This document shows, piece after piece, positions 22,432 through 24,824 of a DNA stretch of 24,824 bases. The position numbers and the translations under genes were made by a program. The stretch is from positions 1 through 24,824 of IMG/VR virus record IMGVR_UViG_3300026182_000008; one strand, 5' to 3'. How positions within the stretch are numbered: the stretch's first letter is position 1; each line of letters opens with the position of its first letter. Below the pieces are notes generated by a model. It was not told the DNA's origin. It searched no databases and was given only the letters and a program-made list of their open reading frames with translations. Source of the DNA: a virus.

Positions 22432-23529
22432 TTATGTTGGATCAACATCATATCCAAAATAAAAATCATCTGATCCTGAATAATAAATTCCACCTGCCAC
22501 TGCAGTAGGGGCCGCTCCTGTTACTGTCCCCAATACTGCCACTTTATTATCAATTTTGAACATTAAAGCATCACTATTATCATAAATATCAAATCCACCA
22601 CCAGTAGATTTGAAAAAGAAATCTGAACCAGTTATGCTATTTGCTCCACTATCTTCATTCCATGTGGTACTTCCATATGTAAACGCATCTGTTACAGCCA
22701 ATGAATCTATATTTGCTGTTCCGTCTATATGCAAATCTTTCCATTCTTTTCCTGTTTCACCTAAATCAAATACATTATCAACATCTGGTATCATACTTCC
22801 ACTATATTCTGCCTGTACTTGAATCGAATCAGTATCTGCATCTCCAAGTCTAATAGTACCAGTCAATAACATATTAGATGCAGAAACATCACCTCTAATA
22901 TCAAGTCCTGTTGCTAATGTAGTTCCAGTATATTGATATACCGTCATATAAAGATATTGACTATTAGTAGGATCATCATCCGAACTCTTAAACTGAACAA
23001 TCCCCGTCTTATAATCAAACTCATAATCATTAGTAGAAACTATATCATCTCCATCTAATGAACCAGTCTGTAAGCTATGACTAACTGCTGAAGATTTATA
23101 TATTGTTGCTAAATATCCAGGAGTTGAATCTGCTGTTGTAGAAGTTGCTAATGCTGCTACTGAATATTTTGGTGATATAAAATTAACCTCTTGATCACCA
23201 CTAATTAACTGTGCACCAATTCCACTATCACTTCCCGTTGGATTTAAGAAAAACCAAACTTCATTATTAGTATTTGATTTTGTTAATTTTTGTCTATACC
23301 AATACTTCATTACACCTGATCCCGAAACAGTATGAGTTGCACTAATTTGAGAACTCCCACTAAACGGTAATCCCGAAGATGGTATATACCCACCTTGAGT
23401 ATAAATCTCAGATGCTTGTAAATCAAGTACATTTGTAAATGACTCTTGTGCACTTGTAAGTGTATCGTGAGTATATCTTCGCGATGCTAATAATCGACTG
23501 GATTTTGACCCTGAATCTATTGCTGCCAT
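22432..23529 (-). CDS. Fibre/adhesin-like structural protein
   Basis: A 365-residue protein. The N-terminal half is a distinct domain (about residues 15-215) with SSRLLASRRYTHDTLTSAQ, the aromatic KYWYRQKLT and YLYMTVYQYTG strands. The second half has fibre-shaft signatures shared with the neighbours: VDNVFDLGETGKEWKDLHID and DSLAVTDAFTYGSTTW, and ends in a Gly/Tyr-rich AVAGGIYYSGSDDFYFGYDV. The module GxxxKxWxDLxIxG also occurs in the 526-residue fibre. There is no S74 domain and no signal peptide. The ATG at 23529 follows AGGA, 9 bases after the preceding gene's stop. Probably one component of a multi-part fibre or baseplate decoration; its exact place is unknown. Confidence 0.75.
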   Translation of the reverse strand: MAAIDSGSKSSRLLASRRYTHDTLTSAQESFTNVLDLQASEIYTQGGYIPSSGLPFSGSSQISATHTVSGSGVMKYWYRQKLTKSNTNNEVWFFLNPTGSDSGIGAQLISGDQEVNFISPKYSVAALATSTTADSTPGYLATIYKSSAVSHSLQTGSLDGDDIVSTNDYEFDYKTGIVQFKSSDDDPTNSQYLYMTVYQYTGTTLATGLDIRGDVSASNMLLTGTIRLGDADTDSIQVQAEYSGSMIPDVDNVFDLGETGKEWKDLHIDGTANIDSLAVTDAFTYGSTTWNEDSGANSITGSDFFFKSTGGGFDIYDNSDALMFKIDNKVAVLGTVTGAAPTAVAGGIYYSGSDDFYFGYDVDPT

Positions 23530-23538
23530 ATCTTATTC

Positions 23539-24824
23539 CTAACTGTAGCTCAATGTTATTGAGGTTACGGGAGATGGATCTCCCTTATATCTAACTATCA
23601 CGTAAAGTTCATTATCGTTACTATCTAAATACATTCCATCTGCATTTCTTATTGGTATAGTATATTCTGTACTATTAATACTTCCACCACTATTTCCGTA
23701 TAAACTAATTGCCGTGGTGAATGGATTTTTAAAATTATCTGCTGCCATATCTGCTTCAATTAAGTTACTTGTAGTTTTTGTTGGATCATATATTCTTGCA
23801 ACATCCAAAGAACTATTATTACCACTTCCATTACCAGAACTCTCATATAATATTGCTGCTGCTACACTATCTGCGGTAGTCGCTGCCCAATTAACTAATG
23901 TCTTACCAACATCAAGAGTCATACTTGAATATGTACTTCCAGGTGTTTGGAATCTTCGTATGTAATATCTGTATCCTGCACTGCTTGCTGTTAAACTGTC
24001 ACTTGTAAACCAATATCCATAACTACCAGTTGGATCTACTAAATATCCTGGTTTTACTTGTAAATCATTTTGTCCTATTGTACTATCACCTTCATCATTA
24101 GTTTGAAAACTATCAGTTGTAAAATAAGATCCATTAAACGCCTGTACATTATCTGCCAATACTATTCTAAAATCTTCGCCTGTAAATGTTTCAGTTAAAT
24201 CTTGTAAAGTATTTGTATCATATCCTTGTGCTCTACTATAAACTGCCATACTACCACTATCAGAACTCTGTCCAAATGTAGATGCGACATAAAAATTTTG
24301 TGCCGCGGTTGTATCAGTTACAGAACTATTTTTCCAATTCTTACCCGCTGCTCTTAATGCTAATGTATAATTCAAATCTTCTTGGGTTGAACGAGCAGAA
24401 ACTACATTATTATGATTTGAGTCCAAAGACATAGATAAAGAAGATGAACAAACTGCTATATCAGTTATATGTGGAATATCATTATCAGCCCTTTGTGTAG
24501 CTTTATCTGATGTAAATACTCCTCTTTTTAATCCACTTGTAACTGCTGTAGCAACACCATTAGAATCAATAGCAACCGTAGATGTACTCAATGTTGACGC
24601 ACCAATGGTTTCCCAATTATCAGTTGATGTCGTATTCTGTAAAACAGTTGTTGCGTAATTATAACCTGGATCAAAACTCTTACTCACTTCTGAATAAAAA
24701 TCATAATTAATTAAGGTAGTTAATAAATAAGGTGCCCCACTCAATGACCTTGATGTTGCTGTAAATCCAGTTCTATTTAAACTACTTGTTACTACCGCAG
24801 TAGGTTGACTTGTTGTAATGTTCT
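23539..24824 (-). CDS. Large fibre/virion protein, C-terminal part (start lies beyond the window)
   Basis: The reading frame is open from its stop at 23539 to the right edge with no interruption. The first potential start inside is a TTG at 24744 with no ribosome site, and about 26 more sense codons lie upstream of it (including TSSLNRTGFTATSRS), so the gene is truncated here. Over 425 residues are visible: Ser/Thr/Asn/Gly-rich, with repeated aromatic strands (SYGYWFTSDSLTASSAGYRY, YIRRFQTPGSTYSS) and an ending of short beta strands (YVIVRYKGDPSPVTSITLSY). The GEDFRIVLADN segment recalls surface proteins of marine T4-like phages. Probably a fibre or adhesin. It is the first gene seen of the fibre cluster, 9 bases before the next gene. 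Confidence 0.7.
   Translation of the reverse strand, partial: NITTSQPTAVVTSSLNRTGFTATSRSLSGAPYLLTTLINYDFYSEVSKSFDPGYNYATTVLQNTTSTDNWETIGASTLSTSTVAIDSNGVATAVTSGLKRGVFTSDKATQRADNDIPHITDIAVCSSSLSMSLDSNHNNVVSARSTQEDLNYTLALRAAGKNWKNSSVTDTTAAQNFYVASTFGQSSDSGSMAVYSRAQGYDTNTLQDLTETFTGEDFRIVLADNVQAFNGSYFTTDSFQTNDEGDSTIGQNDLQVKPGYLVDPTGSYGYWFTSDSLTASSAGYRYYIRRFQTPGSTYSSMTLDVGKTLVNWAATTADSVAAAILYESSGNGSGNNSSLDVARIYDPTKTTSNLIEADMAADNFKNPFTTAISLYGNSGGSINSTEYTIPIRNADGMYLDSNDNELYVIVRYKGDPSPVTSITLSYS

Overview
This window is an AT-rich stretch (roughly one third G+C by eye) of a tailed-phage genome, almost certainly a contractile-tailed (myovirus-type) phage. Every supported gene lies on the minus strand, so the operon reads from right to left. 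Tail sheath and tail tube proteins of the T4 gp18/gp19 families, a T4 gp26-type assembly protein and tail fibres with marine/cyanophage-style beads-on-a-string repeats suggest a T4-like relative from an aquatic, AT-rich host. The host itself cannot be read from the sequence. No tRNA, integrase, insertion sequence or CRISPR array was seen.

Layout, following transcription. (1) 24824-20756: three fibre or adhesin genes; the first runs off the window edge. (2) 20735-17376: a 66-residue coiled-coil protein, a GC-rich structured spacer, an 883-residue fibre ending in a peptidase S74 intramolecular chaperone, and a 118-residue coiled-coil protein. (3) 17261-14889: the sheath, closed by a strong hairpin terminator. 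(4) 14709-14008: the tube and a 59-residue membrane protein, closed by a second hairpin. (5) 13889-12573: a gp26-type tail assembly protein whose last codons overlap a second small ORF at a T7 run followed by a stem-loop (a likely programmed +1/-2 frameshift), then a small basic protein. (6) 12503-9234: the tape measure. (7) 9224-324: a 1631-residue virion protein with a tube-initiator-like C-terminus, a LysM protein, a hub-like protein and a lysine-tailed protein of unknown role. (8) 273-1: the start of an adenylylsulfate (APS) kinase, CysC-like, a possible auxiliary metabolic gene.

The order sheath, tube, frameshifted chaperone pair, tape measure, large U-like protein, LysM (X-like), hub (D-like) is the P2/Mu tail-module order. 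It is unlike T4, where genes 18 and 19 lead into portal and capsid genes. Together these genes would build a contractile tail: chaperones coat the tape measure, the tube polymerises on the baseplate hub, the sheath assembles around it, and fibres attach to the baseplate. The best candidates for undescribed biology are the frameshift cassette at 13103-13144, the 1631-residue protein with two histidine-rich repeats, the structured island at 20463-20534, and a recurrent intergenic TATAAATATC element that points against the genes.
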